A stretch of 51,940 bases of DNA, from positions 1 to 51,940 of IMG/VR virus record IMGVR_UViG_3300050821_005740; one strand, 5' to 3'. The notes beneath the pieces are model-generated. The model searched no databases, was not told the origin of the DNA, and saw nothing but the letters and a program-made list of their open reading frames with translations. Of this stretch, positions 6,519 through 14,745 are shown piece after piece. The DNA comes from a virus. The position numbers were made by a program, and so were the translations under genes. Position 1 is the stretch's first letter. The number at the start of each line of letters is the position of its first letter.

Positions 6519-8080
6519 ACACCACACAAGCACCTCCAAAGACCGATCAGCCTCAATACGAGATCACCGATGAAGACCGTAAACGCATCAAACGCATTCA
6601 AGCCGCTTGGAAAGCCTATGAAGGCGATTTAGAAAAGCCGCTCATCCCAATGGAGAATGAAGCAGACGACAACGTGCTCACAAACGAGATGGCAGGCATT
6701 GTTGATAGGATGGGCGACTTCCTATTCGGCAAGGAACTGGAGATCAAGCCGGATGAAGGATCACCGGCAGATGCACAAGACTTTCTCAATACTGTTTGGG
6801 GAAAGAAAGAAACCCGCATTCCTTTGCTCTTGCGCTTACACATGAATGGTGCAATGTCTGGCCGCGCATTTCTTCGTATCGTCCCAGGTCGTCAAGACGG
6901 CACGTTTCGACTCATCGAAATCGATCCAACCATCATATACGTGCAGACAGCTCCACAGGACTGTCAAACGGTTCTGCTTTACTGTATCCAGTACTGTGTA
7001 GAAGGCAAGGGTGGATCCGATGGGAAGCAAACGATCAAGACCTACTACCGTGAGGAAATATCTCGTATCGATCCCGAATACAATGCAGATAACCAGGAAG
7101 ACGCGCTAGCATCCGGCATTGATCAAAAGATTAGTTGGAGCATTCAGCACTGGACTCAGCAGAAAAACACATCCACCGAATCATCAAAGACCGGATGGAC
7201 ACCTGCAGGTGATCCTATCCCCTGGAACTACCCATTCGAGCCTATCCAGAGTTGTCAGAACTTGCCGAAACCAAACGACTTTTGGGGCTATCCTGACGTT
7301 ACTCCAGATCTCATCGGCGTCAATGAAGCAGTCAATCTCCAAGGCTCCAGCGCAAACCGACTAGGCAAGCTTCTTGGCAATCCGCTTATCTTCTCTAATG
7401 GCATGGGCGAGTCTGATATCGATCGTCGGCCAGGACAAATTATCCATCTCCCATCCGACACCAGCAAGCTGACAGCAGTCGCAGTCCAAGATGCGATAGC
7501 GTCAATCCTATCTATCGTTGAAGATATGCGATCCAGCGTTGATGCACGTTCTGGTGTTCCCTCGGTAGCAATTGGGCGCGTCAAAGACTTGCCAAAGGGC
7601 AATATTTCCGGTGTTCTTGTTGAAATGCTTTACTATCCATTGATAAAGAAAATGGATAAAAAGCGATGCACCTATGGAGATATCGTTATTTCAACCAGTA
7701 AAGCATTAGTGCAATTAAACGGGATGAGTAGTGATATCGATATTTCTCTGTTATGGCAAAATCCGCTCCCGTCTGACGATCTCGGAACAGTTCAATCTGC
7801 AATTGCGAAAAAAGAAATTGGTATCTCGGATACCACATTGCAGCGCGAGCTCGGCTACGATCCTGAAGAGGAGCAAGAACTTTCTCAGCTTGAAGACGCG
7901 AAAAAGCTTGTGAACTTTAGTCGAGGCATGGGTATGCCACCGTCTACCCCCTTGCAAGGGGATGGACAAGCACCTCCTGCTTCACAACCTCCACAGCAAC
8001 AGCCAGGAGGACTTCCACAAGCCGTACCAGGAGTTGCACCGTTACCAGGACAACCACCCGCAATTAAACCAGGGGGATAG
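6515..8080 (+). CDS. Portal protein
   Basis: 521 aa. Dodecameric portal of the capsid vertex through which DNA is packaged. Position after the terminase, length and sequence (ENEADDNVLTNEMAGIVDRM at the N-terminus; RLHMNGAMSGRAFLRIVPGR; the late VDARSGVPSVAIGRVKDLPK region) fit the SPP1-type portal family. The C-terminal ~60 residues are Pro/Gln/Gly-rich and low complexity. They include PLQGDG, produced by a copy of the dispersed palindrome at 7948. Start ATG overlaps the upstream stop. Confidence 0.85.
   Translation: MNTTQAPPKTDQPQYEITDEDRKRIKRIQAAWKAYEGDLEKPLIPMENEADDNVLTNEMAGIVDRMGDFLFGKELEIKPDEGSPADAQDFLNTVWGKKETRIPLLLRLHMNGAMSGRAFLRIVPGRQDGTFRLIEIDPTIIYVQTAPQDCQTVLLYCIQYCVEGKGGSDGKQTIKTYYREEISRIDPEYNADNQEDALASGIDQKISWSIQHWTQQKNTSTESSKTGWTPAGDPIPWNYPFEPIQSCQNLPKPNDFWGYPDVTPDLIGVNEAVNLQGSSANRLGKLLGNPLIFSNGMGESDIDRRPGQIIHLPSDTSKLTAVAVQDAIASILSIVEDMRSSVDARSGVPSVAIGRVKDLPKGNISGVLVEMLYYPLIKKMDKKRCTYGDIVISTSKALVQLNGMSSDIDISLLWQNPLPSDDLGTVQSAIAKKEIGISDTTLQRELGYDPEEEQELSQLEDAKKLVNFSRGMGMPPSTPLQGDGQAPPASQPPQQQPGGLPQAVPGVAPLPGQPPAIKPGG
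7948..7961. repeat. Dispersed palindrome copy in portal gene
   Basis: Exact CCCCTTGCAAGGGG. It encodes P-L-Q-G in the low-complexity tail of the portal protein. Confidence 0.85.
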
Positions 8081-8084
8081 TCAA

Positions 8085-8222
8085 ATGAGCAAGAATCGCT
8101 ACTTTTATGAGGATATGAGAGACTTGCGTGAGGCATATGACAGGTTAGCAATTGCAATGATGGAAGCTTGTAAACCGTTGCTAATCTGGCTTTTAGATAA
8201 GTTGAATGGATGGATAAAATGA
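8085..8222 (+). CDS. Small hypothetical protein
   Basis: 45 aa from ATG 8085, with AGGGGGA 7 nt upstream that favours this start. Helical, with a hydrophobic C-terminal half (MMEACKPLLIWLLDKLNGWI) that could be an amphipathic or membrane helix. Its stop overlaps the next start (ATGA). Function unknown. Confidence 0.65.
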   Translation: MSKNRYFYEDMRDLREAYDRLAIAMMEACKPLLIWLLDKLNGWIK

Positions 8223-8599
8223 CAAATAATCCACGTGACACACAATTCCAAGGCTTTGCGCATGCGCTTTTATTGCAGTTGGCAGAAGAGAACGCATTAG
8301 CGCTCAATTGGGATCGTTTCTTTGGAGATTTGGAGCTGACTGTAGCGCGTCGGGCATATGACTTAGCAACACATGCATCAACTCACTTTGATGATCATGC
8401 TTGTAGCTTGCTAGGGTTTGAAGAAACGTTGCATCTCATACCAGACATGACCGAATTGCCAAAGGAACCTTTAAGCGAAGATGTAAAGCAAGCGGCTATT
8501 CAGATAGCCAGGGCGCTTGAACCTCCTCGTGGCTATGATAACTTTGGGAGAATTATCACTTTTTCAGAAGGACCAGAACCTCCAAAGGAGCAAGAGTGA
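8219..8599 (+). CDS. Hypothetical protein
   Basis: 126 aa from ATG 8219, which overlaps the upstream stop (ATGA). ATG 8210 in the same frame is an alternative. Helical N-terminal half, Pro/Glu-rich C-terminus. No family recognised. It lies between portal and the minor head protein. Confidence 0.65.
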   Translation: MTNNPRDTQFQGFAHALLLQLAEENALALNWDRFFGDLELTVARRAYDLATHASTHFDDHACSLLGFEETLHLIPDMTELPKEPLSEDVKQAAIQIARALEPPRGYDNFGRIITFSEGPEPPKEQE

Positions 8600-8916
8600 A
8601 ATTTGATAATATCGCTATCCACATAGAGTCCAAGCATACATGTGGGCATATGCATAAAACAATATTTCATGTGAAAGATCCAAAGCTTGAAGGTCATGTG
8701 AGCACGCAATACTCACTATTTGATATTATCGGAGAGGATGAAGATTTTACACTTCCTAATGAGCCTGAAACAGAGAACAAATTAGAGCTAACTGGAAGCT
8801 TAGGATGTGTCGAGCTTACCACGTGTGTATGTCACCTGAGTAGACGTGCTAGGTTACGACAATGGATAGCGCGGTTATTTAGTAGATATCGCTGTAAGGA
8901 GTCAAATGCCGACTAG
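8596..8916 (+). CDS. Hypothetical protein
   Basis: 106 aa from GTG 8596, overlapping the upstream stop. Contains HTCGHMHK near residue 14 and CVELTTCVC near residue 72, so possible metal ligands, and a basic C-terminus. No family recognised. Confidence 0.6.
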   Translation: MKFDNIAIHIESKHTCGHMHKTIFHVKDPKLEGHVSTQYSLFDIIGEDEDFTLPNEPETENKLELTGSLGCVELTTCVCHLSRRARLRQWIARLFSRYRCKESNAD

Positions 8917-9934
8917 CCGTCTCCAACAAGTCATCTCCCAATATCGTGCTCAGCTTGCAGCTCATGAGAGTACTGCTACACGCGCATTGCAGACTGCTCA
9001 TGCTCACACAGTAGCCAAAATACAGCCACATCTGGACACGCTCTACAAACAAATTGGAGATGCGCAAGCAAGCGGCACCCCAGTATCGCCTTCTTGGCTC
9101 TACCAAGCGAACAGACTCAAGACAACCAAGCAACTCATATCAGGAGAGATTGATCAATATGGAGCACTTGCAAAGACGACAACAAACCAGCTTCAGCGCA
9201 CTGGTGTACAGATCGGTGAAGCATCCGGCATGGCCCAACTCAACGCTACAAAGACGTCTGGCATTGCTTACAGCTTTGGCACGCCTTCACAAGGCGCTAT
9301 GGAGTCGATTGTGGGCGCTACACAAAAAGGAAGTCCACTAGCAGACTTGTTTGACGGGTTTGGAGCTGAAGCAGCAGAGCAAGCTGGACAATCGCTTATC
9401 ACTGGCATAACGCTTGGCGATAATCCACGCCGGATAGCGTCAATGGTAGCATCAGCTTTGGATATCTCTAGGTGGAGAGCGTTGACGATTTCCAGAACTG
9501 AGATGATTAGAGCATATCGCCTTTCAAATCAAGATATATTTCGAGCAAATGATGACGTGGTCGACTCGTGGGTTTGGATAAGCGCATTAGATGCACGTTG
9601 TTGTGCCGTCTGTATTGCAATGCATGGAACTATACATCCATTGTCAGAGGATATGGGAAGTCACCCGAATTGCAGGTGTACACCCACACCTCGGACAAAG
9701 GATTGGTCTGCTATCCTAGGTAGGGATATTGGCATATCCAATCCTGAGCCTTTACAAGGTTCAGATTGGTTTGACAATCAGTCTGAGTCAACGCAACGTG
9801 CTATCCTTGGATCGAATGCTGCATATGATGCATATAGCAATGGAGCATCATTAAGCGATTTTGTGGGTAAATCAAGTGACCCTGATTGGGGAGACTCAGT
9901 TTACCAACGTTCAGCAAAGGATGTATCAGGATGA
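8906..9934 (+). CDS. Phage head morphogenesis protein (Mu F / SPP1 gp7-like)
   Basis: 342 aa. Minor head protein that sits inside the procapsid near the portal. The N-terminal half is helical. The family signature is WISALDARCCAVCIAMHGTI followed ~14 residues later by HPNCRC, the Cys/His pattern of the Mu F-like domain. AAGGAG lies 4 nt before the ATG. Its position after portal and before scaffold and capsid matches SPP1-type gene order. Confidence 0.88.
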   Translation: MPTSRLQQVISQYRAQLAAHESTATRALQTAHAHTVAKIQPHLDTLYKQIGDAQASGTPVSPSWLYQANRLKTTKQLISGEIDQYGALAKTTTNQLQRTGVQIGEASGMAQLNATKTSGIAYSFGTPSQGAMESIVGATQKGSPLADLFDGFGAEAAEQAGQSLITGITLGDNPRRIASMVASALDISRWRALTISRTEMIRAYRLSNQDIFRANDDVVDSWVWISALDARCCAVCIAMHGTIHPLSEDMGSHPNCRCTPTPRTKDWSAILGRDIGISNPEPLQGSDWFDNQSESTQRAILGSNAAYDAYSNGASLSDFVGKSSDPDWGDSVYQRSAKDVSG

Positions 9935-10179
9935 ACAAAGGTGAGATTTTAGTAGAGATACATGAAATGAGAGGTGAGTATGCCCGCGCTTCTGATGAAG
10001 CTCTCAAGAGGATAGGTAAGGCTTCACTTAATGACGGAGTTTTTCCTATTATACTAAACAATTCGCATCTTTCTAAAATTTACTATACAGCGCAAGCAAA
10101 AGTATTTGTATTAGATGAATTGCTTGAAAAGATTGCAAAGACACCTGATGATTCAGGTGAAGTGAAAGGAACTAATTAA
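9931..10179 (+). CDS. Small hypothetical protein
   Basis: 82 aa from ATG 9931, overlapping the upstream stop (ATGA). Predicted all-helical (MNKGEILVEIHEMRGEYARA and later VFVLDELLEKIAKT). Function unknown. Confidence 0.65.
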   Translation: MNKGEILVEIHEMRGEYARASDEALKRIGKASLNDGVFPIILNNSHLSKIYYTAQAKVFVLDELLEKIAKTPDDSGEVKGTN

Positions 10180-10180
10180 C

Positions 10181-10468
10181 ATGGCAACACGTATACCGAT
10201 GATCGGTGTTCCACAGCCTGATCAACAACCACAGCAGTTTCAACCAATGATTGATGCGGAAGTTGGTCCTGACGTGACCATTTTCAAAATCCAGACAAGC
10301 CCATTCGATATCAGAGTGACTCCGGTTGGAAACGATTTGATGGCTCAAATTGTGCAACACTGGCTAAACATTCATCCTCAAGAGGCAAATGAGATACTGG
10401 ACGCATTCAAGAAGAATATGCGTCAAGAGCTTGATATCATTCGTACTGTCAATAAGTCAAAGATTTAG
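10181..10468 (+). CDS. Small hypothetical protein
   Basis: 95 aa, AAAGGA 10 nt upstream. Gln/Pro-rich N-terminus followed by a compact domain (TIFKIQTSPFDIRVTPVG, then IVQHWLNIHPQEANEILD). No family recognised. Confidence 0.65.
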   Translation: MATRIPMIGVPQPDQQPQQFQPMIDAEVGPDVTIFKIQTSPFDIRVTPVGNDLMAQIVQHWLNIHPQEANEILDAFKKNMRQELDIIRTVNKSKI

Positions 10469-10478
10469 AAAGGATGTT

Positions 10479-10613
10479 ATGGCTAAAAAGCAAAAGTATG
10501 TCATGACAGGTAAGATGAAGGATGGAAGTTCAGCTCCATCAGGAGGTGTAGTCAAGACGGACAAGAATGGAAAACCGATATTACGTGACGATGCAAAGAA
10601 GAAAGGCAAGTAG
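10479..10613 (+). CDS. Very small basic protein
   Basis: 44 aa from ATG 10479, with AGAAAGGATG upstream that favours this start. Gly/Lys/Ser-rich and basic (MAKKQKYVMTGKMKDGSSAP). No family recognised. One of a run of very short basic ORFs. Confidence 0.6.
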   Translation: MAKKQKYVMTGKMKDGSSAPSGGVVKTDKNGKPILRDDAKKKGK

Positions 10614-10614
10614 C

Positions 10615-10728
10615 ATGGGTGGACCTCCCAATAAAGGCACAAAAGCAGACAAGCGCTTGAAAGGCAACAAAAATACAACACCACCAACTCAGCAGAAACC
10701 GCCAATGCCACCAAAGAAAGGGAAATAA
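10615..10728 (+). CDS. Very small basic Pro/Lys-rich protein
   Basis: 37 aa (MGGPPNKGTKADKRLKGNKN, then TTPPTQQKPPMPPKKGK), GAAAGG 9 nt upstream. Disordered and highly basic. Tightly packed between two ORFs with good spacing, which supports translation. Function unknown. Confidence 0.6.
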   Translation: MGGPPNKGTKADKRLKGNKNTTPPTQQKPPMPPKKGK

Positions 10729-10730
10729 TC

Positions 10731-11030
10731 ATGTCAGACAAAGAACCAAAAACCGATCCGGCCTTGAAGGCTGTAAAACCACCTGCTCAAGATGATATGC
10801 TCAATCAAGCAAAGGATTGGATATTTAATCCTCCTGAGAAGACACAACAGCTTGGTCCTGAACCCGCTTCACAAGACTATGTGCATGTCTCTGGTTTCAG
10901 TAGGAGCCTTTCACATCTGGTCACTCATGCCGACAAACACGCTCAAGTTGAAGGTGAGTATCAGAGCAGGTGGCAGGACTGGAAAAACAAGCTAGAGTCA
11001 CTCTGGAAAGAGGTCAATTCTCATGTCTGA
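10731..11030 (+). CDS. Small hypothetical protein
   Basis: 99 aa. Disordered N-terminus, helical C-terminal half (HADKHAQVEGEYQSRWQDWK). No family recognised. Its end overlaps the next start by 8 nt. Confidence 0.6.
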   Translation: MSDKEPKTDPALKAVKPPAQDDMLNQAKDWIFNPPEKTQQLGPEPASQDYVHVSGFSRSLSHLVTHADKHAQVEGEYQSRWQDWKNKLESLWKEVNSHV

Positions 11031-11181
11031 TGAACGTCCTACAAAGGTGCGATGGTTCAGTGCGGATGGAAGTGAGCATTCTGTTGAGTCATCTGATGAT
11101 GATGAGGTCACAGTGAGATGTCTTGTTCTGCTTTTAAAATGGGTAAAAGGTGAAGTGCTCAAGATTATAGTAGAACATTAG
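11023..11181 (+). CDS. Very small hypothetical protein
   Basis: 52 aa (MSDERPTKVRWFSADGSEHS, then an acidic stretch, then LVLLLKWVKGEVLKIIVEH). It overlaps the end of the upstream gene, with AAAGAGG upstream. No family recognised. Confidence 0.55.
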   Translation: MSDERPTKVRWFSADGSEHSVESSDDDEVTVRCLVLLLKWVKGEVLKIIVEH

Positions 11182-11191
11182 GGAGATTATT

Positions 11192-11401
11192 ATGTCTGAT
11201 GAAATTGAGTACAAGATAGAACGTCCTGGATGTGGGCATATGGCAACGATCATGGCTCGCCCACAGCAGAACATCAGTGACTATACCCATCGGCTTGTCC
11301 CTGAATTGAGAGAGGCCATTCAGAATACACCGTGTAGTGTGTGTGAGGAGATGAAGAATGAAAATCAACCCGCAAAAGAAAATACAAAAGCAGCGAACTG
11401 A
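11192..11401 (+). CDS. Small hypothetical protein, possibly metal-binding
   Basis: 69 aa, AGGGAG upstream. CGH near residue 14 and CSVC near residue 48 could form a zinc site. No family recognised. Confidence 0.6.
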   Translation: MSDEIEYKIERPGCGHMATIMARPQQNISDYTHRLVPELREAIQNTPCSVCEEMKNENQPAKENTKAAN

Positions 11402-11582
11402 GCAAGAAATGCGTACGGCTTTATACGATTTCCGTATAGGTCACCCAAAGCTGAACATTGACATTGATGATACTGATACGGTATTTGCAGATGTCATTGA
11501 GGAGCTGCTCGAAAAACGCGAGATCCTAGAACAGATACGCGGCTTTGTTGTCGTGTGGTCAGAAAAGCTGATGAGGAGATAG
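11358..11582 (+). CDS. Small hypothetical protein
   Basis: 74 aa with GAGGAG 7 nt upstream. It overlaps the preceding ORF by 44 nt. Acidic helical C-terminal half (ADVIEELLEKREILEQIRGF). No family recognised. Confidence 0.6.
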   Translation: MKINPQKKIQKQRTEQEMRTALYDFRIGHPKLNIDIDDTDTVFADVIEELLEKREILEQIRGFVVVWSEKLMRR

Positions 11583-11585
11583 AGC

Positions 11586-11783
11586 GTGAATCCAATAGCG
11601 AGAACTATTCTTACTTTTGTAGGAGTGGTTTCATTTGTGGCAAGCGTGTACTACTTTTGGCCTGGATTTGAACATCTAGGCACAAGTGGTACAGGTTCGC
11701 AACCAACACTAGGGGCACTATCAGTTATCATTTTTCTATTCACATTCTTATTTGCTGTACAGCTAACACCAAAGAAACCATAG
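11586..11783 (+). CDS. Small two-helix membrane protein
   Basis: 65 aa from GTG 11586. Two hydrophobic segments, about residues 6-24 and 43-60, joined by a Gly/Ser/Thr loop, with a basic C-terminus. Function unknown. Unusual in the middle of head genes. Confidence 0.6.
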   Translation: MNPIARTILTFVGVVSFVASVYYFWPGFEHLGTSGTGSQPTLGALSVIIFLFTFLFAVQLTPKKP

Positions 11784-11793
11784 GAGATAACTA

Positions 11794-12141
11794 GTGAAAC
11801 AAGAAGAATTGATAGAGCAGTTGGCAGATAAAGAACATGCATCGTGGGCAAGGTGGATGGAATACTTGTTTGCTACCTGCGAAAACCATAATGATGGGTC
11901 TGTTACTATTCCAACCGACCTTGTACTGCGATGGTCTAGGCAAGCAAAAACGCCCTATGCAGAGCTATCAGAACGTGAGAAGCAATCTGATAGGGACGAA
12001 GTAGCTCATATCTTGCCCGTTATCGACAATCATGTAAGTGACAATCTGACAAATGCAGTTGTGAAAACAATAAGTCGTGGTGGATTGGGAAATCCTGTAG
12101 GCAAGCACCCAATGAACCCCTTGCAAGGTGGAGAGGGATAA
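11794..12141 (+). CDS. Hypothetical protein with RyR-like motif
   Basis: 115 aa from GTG 11794, TAGGAG upstream. DKEHASWARWMEYLF and TPYAELSEREKQSDRDEV resemble the short conserved phage domain related to the RyR repeat. Specific function is not known. The last residues (NPLQGGEG) come from a copy of the dispersed palindrome, so the repeat forms the C-terminus and lies across the upstream region of the next gene. Confidence 0.65.
   Translation: MKQEELIEQLADKEHASWARWMEYLFATCENHNDGSVTIPTDLVLRWSRQAKTPYAELSEREKQSDRDEVAHILPVIDNHVSDNLTNAVVKTISRGGLGNPVGKHPMNPLQGGEG
12117..12130. repeat. Dispersed palindrome copy at gene end
   Basis: CCCCTTGCAAGGTG(G). It encodes P-L-Q-G-G at the end of the upstream ORF and lies just before the ribosome-binding site of the next. 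Confidence 0.8.
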
Positions 12142-12142
12142 C

Positions 12143-12487
12143 ATGGAAGGGCAAGTAAAAGGTCGAGCTCTTTTGTTGATAGACAATCAAATTACAAAGA
12201 TGGCTCCTGTCAAAATTGAAACCCCAACCTATGGGCGGATTGGATGGGGTTTGATGGAAATGAAAGAGCTTTTCGATCTGTGGAAATCATTTCTTTTGTT
12301 GCCAGAACAATACGCTATTCTTGGAGTGTATTTTGATGCAATGAAACAAATGTGGGCACTTGTTCTTGAGAGTAAAGAGTTACCACCTGTCAAGGTAAAT
12401 ATGGAGCCGCGTCATCTTTTGCCTGTTTATTGGATTGATGAAGATGGCACGGTAGGTATTTCAGAGATGAAATTGATGGATTGGTGA
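12143..12487 (+). CDS. Hypothetical protein
   Basis: 114 aa from ATG 12143, chosen because GGAGAGGG lies 5 nt upstream. Compact mixed-fold protein (RALLLIDNQITKMAPVKIET, then FLLLPEQYAILGVYF). No family recognised. Confidence 0.65.
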   Translation: MEGQVKGRALLLIDNQITKMAPVKIETPTYGRIGWGLMEMKELFDLWKSFLLLPEQYAILGVYFDAMKQMWALVLESKELPPVKVNMEPRHLLPVYWIDEDGTVGISEMKLMDW

Positions 12488-12492
12488 TAATC

Positions 12493-12506
12493 CCCCTTGC
12501 AAGGTG
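12493..12506. repeat. Dispersed palindrome copy, intergenic
   Basis: CCCCTTGCAAGGTG, directly followed by the GACTAGTAT motif. Confidence 0.8.
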
Positions 12507-12565
12507 ACTAGTATTGTGCATTTTGAAAAATGCTCTTGACTTTTATTAAAGGATGGACTTATACT
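12506..12565 (+). promoter_or_regulatory. Operator-like motif and possible promoter before scaffold
   Basis: GACTAGTATT (12506-12515), then inverted repeat GCATTTT-GA-AAAATGC (12518-12533), then TTGACT (12536-12541), 18-nt spacer, TATACT (12560-12565). The predicted start of transcription would fall just inside the scaffold ORF, so as a promoter it is uncertain. The GACTAGTAT motif recurs in three other regulatory regions of the window. Confidence 0.4.
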
Positions 12566-12566
12566 T

Positions 12567-13244
12567 ATGCCAGAAGACACAAATACTCCCTCACCTGGGA
12601 CAAGCGTGACGCCCACACCAGGTACGCCCGTGACGGGCACTCCAACAACTTCGTCGAGCGTGACGCCCTCGAAGCCAGCGGCTACAGTTGAGGAACTGCA
12701 AGCGCGTTTAGCTGAATTAGAGCATTCTCATACAAATGCCAAAGAGGAAAATGATCGGCACGCGAAAAAGATTTCTGTCTATGAAAAAGCAGAAAAGGAA
12801 CGAGAAGCAGCAGAACAAGCAAGAAAAGATGCAGAACTCGGCGAAGTAGAGCGAACCAAGAAACAATTTTCAGACTTGCAATCCCAATTTGAACAATACA
12901 AACAGCAGACGCAAGCTCGGATTGTACGGTATGAAATTGAAGCACAAGCATCCAAGCTCGGTATTATTGATCCAGAAGCAGCTTCAGCACTACTCAATAA
13001 ATCTTCTCTTGAATTTGGAGAGGATGGAAGTCCACTCAATGCTGAGAAACTGTTAAAGGATCTTATCAAAAGCAAGCCTTACCTCGCTCCGAAACCTGCC
13101 GAACCAACGCAAGAACCTAGCCAAACTGCTTCTCAACAAAAGCCACCTGCCACACCACCAATGAATCCAGGCAGGACTGCTATAGCCGCTCCGACCAATC
13201 CTCAAGGCCCTGTGAAACTGAACCAAATACAGTGGAAGCGTTAG
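12567..13244 (+). CDS. Capsid scaffolding protein
   Basis: 225 aa. Internal scaffold for procapsid assembly. It has a Thr/Pro/Ser-rich N-terminus, a long coiled coil at about residues 38-125 (TVEELQARLAELEHSHTNAK onward), and a Pro/Gln-rich C-terminus ending KLNQIQWKR, as in GP20/DUF4355-type scaffolds. It lies directly before the major capsid gene. AAAGGAT lies ~10 nt before the ATG. Confidence 0.85.
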   Translation: MPEDTNTPSPGTSVTPTPGTPVTGTPTTSSSVTPSKPAATVEELQARLAELEHSHTNAKEENDRHAKKISVYEKAEKEREAAEQARKDAELGEVERTKKQFSDLQSQFEQYKQQTQARIVRYEIEAQASKLGIIDPEAASALLNKSSLEFGEDGSPLNAEKLLKDLIKSKPYLAPKPAEPTQEPSQTASQQKPPATPPMNPGRTAIAAPTNPQGPVKLNQIQWKR

Positions 13245-13245
13245 G

Positions 13246-13288
13246 CCAGGAGGCAAAAAGCTCCTGGTGATAATCAGGAGCTTTAACT
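13246..13288 (+). promoter_or_regulatory. Mutually exclusive hairpins over the capsid ribosome-binding site
   Basis: Hairpin A: CCAGGAG (13246-13252) with CTCCTGG (13261-13267). Hairpin B: AAAGCTCCTG (13257-13266) with CAGGAGCTTT (13275-13284). They share the CTCCTG strand. B buries the AGGAG (13276-13280) that is 8 nt before the capsid ATG, while A would free it. There is no T-run, so control of translation is more likely than termination. Confidence 0.6.
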
Positions 13289-14299
13289 ATGACGATTTCC
13301 GCAGCTAGTCAAACCCTAGCTGATTTCGCTCTCCAATCCAATGATCCATTGGTGAAAGCGGTTACCTATTCCCTCATCGTTGCCGGAAATGCCGCGCAAG
13401 ACATCCCGTTTATAACTTCCGCTCAGATGGTAGCGAACGGGGTACGTTTTGAAGGTAATCTTCCAACGGTCAACTGGGCTCAGGTCAACAGTGAAGGTGT
13501 CACGACTAAAGGCACTCCTACCCCATACGGCGAACAGGTTTACACATTCCGCAACTACATTGACCTTGATAAACTGTTTGTCCGAGACATCAATGCAATT
13601 CAAGATCCTCGCAGTGTACAGGTAGGTGCTTTTCTTAGAGCATTAACTTACGACTTTAACTACAAATTTATCAGTAATGATCATGTAGCCGGTGATGTAA
13701 ACGCTCCGGTAGGTTTGAAGTACCGCATTAACAATGGCAGTGTGTTTGGTGTACGTTCTGAAAACCTGATTGATGCGGGTACGCTCAACATTTCCCAGTC
13801 GGGCGCTACTCAGGCAACTGCAAACAAGTTTCTTGAGCTTCTAGACCAGCTTCTATGGTCGGTAGACTCTCCAGACGGTGAAGATGTCACGCTGTATGTC
13901 AATGAGGTTATGAAGAGGCGTTTTAACTTCCTAGTCCGTTTGCTTGGTACCTCCGGTGGTTTCTCAACTGCTCAGGATCAATTCAATCGCACTATTCAGA
14001 TGTACAAGGGCGCGGTGATTAGGGATATTGGGCGTAAAGTTGACCAGTCGACTTTGATCATTCAGAACACTGAGAATGCTAATGGTGCCGACGATGGATC
14101 TAGCAATCAGACATCCATCTATGCTGTCAACTACTCTGATGACCACTTCCACGGGTGGCAGTTTGAGGATATCAACGTTCAAGACCTCGGCCTCATAAAT
14201 AACGGCGTCATCTATCGTACCTTTATCGACTGGGCACTAGGTCTCATGAATGAGTCAACCCGCTCTATTGGTCGTTTGTACGATCTGAAAATGGCATAA
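13289..14299 (+). CDS. Major capsid protein
   Basis: 336 aa. Position after scaffold, length and sequence fit an HK97-fold capsid protein: N-terminal helix region, a long beta-hairpin region (EGNLPTVNWAQVNSEGVTTK), and the C-terminal DLGLINNGVIYRTFIDWALG typical of the family's A domain. It is probably the most abundant structural protein. Translation may be controlled by the hairpin pair just upstream. Codon use is C/T-balanced and slightly GC-richer than the small ORFs before it. Confidence 0.88.
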   Translation: MTISAASQTLADFALQSNDPLVKAVTYSLIVAGNAAQDIPFITSAQMVANGVRFEGNLPTVNWAQVNSEGVTTKGTPTPYGEQVYTFRNYIDLDKLFVRDINAIQDPRSVQVGAFLRALTYDFNYKFISNDHVAGDVNAPVGLKYRINNGSVFGVRSENLIDAGTLNISQSGATQATANKFLELLDQLLWSVDSPDGEDVTLYVNEVMKRRFNFLVRLLGTSGGFSTAQDQFNRTIQMYKGAVIRDIGRKVDQSTLIIQNTENANGADDGSSNQTSIYAVNYSDDHFHGWQFEDINVQDLGLINNGVIYRTFIDWALGLMNESTRSIGRLYDLKMA

Positions 14300-14319
14300 T
14301 TGCCAGAAAGGAAATAATT

Positions 14320-14721
14320 ATGCCATCAGATGCTCTTATTGCACTTCAAGCAAAAGTCACAAAGACCGCAACGTTTAACGGCGCTGCATTCATCCTTGCT
14401 GGCGGAACACCTCGTAGAGGACTTGTCGCGAGGGTGATTTATAGTGCTGCACTTGTTACATCTTCGTCCGGTACTGACACTATTGTCTTTAGCGTGGACG
14501 TATGCTATGACGGAGTTCCTACTACTTGGAATAGTGACTTTTTAGCTCCTCCCATAACACTTACGACAACTGCACAGGCAAGTGAAATTTTCATTCCATT
14601 TAGCATTTCACCTACTAGTGTGGCAAATGGGACTCAGATCAGGCTAACAGCCACTTTCAGCGCAACATCACACGGCGATACCATAACGTATCAGGGTGAT
14701 ATCGTACCAGGACGTCCATAA
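14320..14721 (+). CDS. Putative capsid decoration or head protein
   Basis: 133 aa, GAAAGGA upstream. Beta-rich, Thr/Ser/Ala-rich, with no charged helices, consistent with a small beta-sandwich. Position immediately after the major capsid gene is where decoration proteins usually lie. No specific family recognised, so the role is inferred from position. Confidence 0.6.
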   Translation: MPSDALIALQAKVTKTATFNGAAFILAGGTPRRGLVARVIYSAALVTSSSGTDTIVFSVDVCYDGVPTTWNSDFLAPPITLTTTAQASEIFIPFSISPTSVANGTQIRLTATFSATSHGDTITYQGDIVPGRP

Positions 14722-14745
14722 GATTTTTGATTAGGAGGTGCACAC

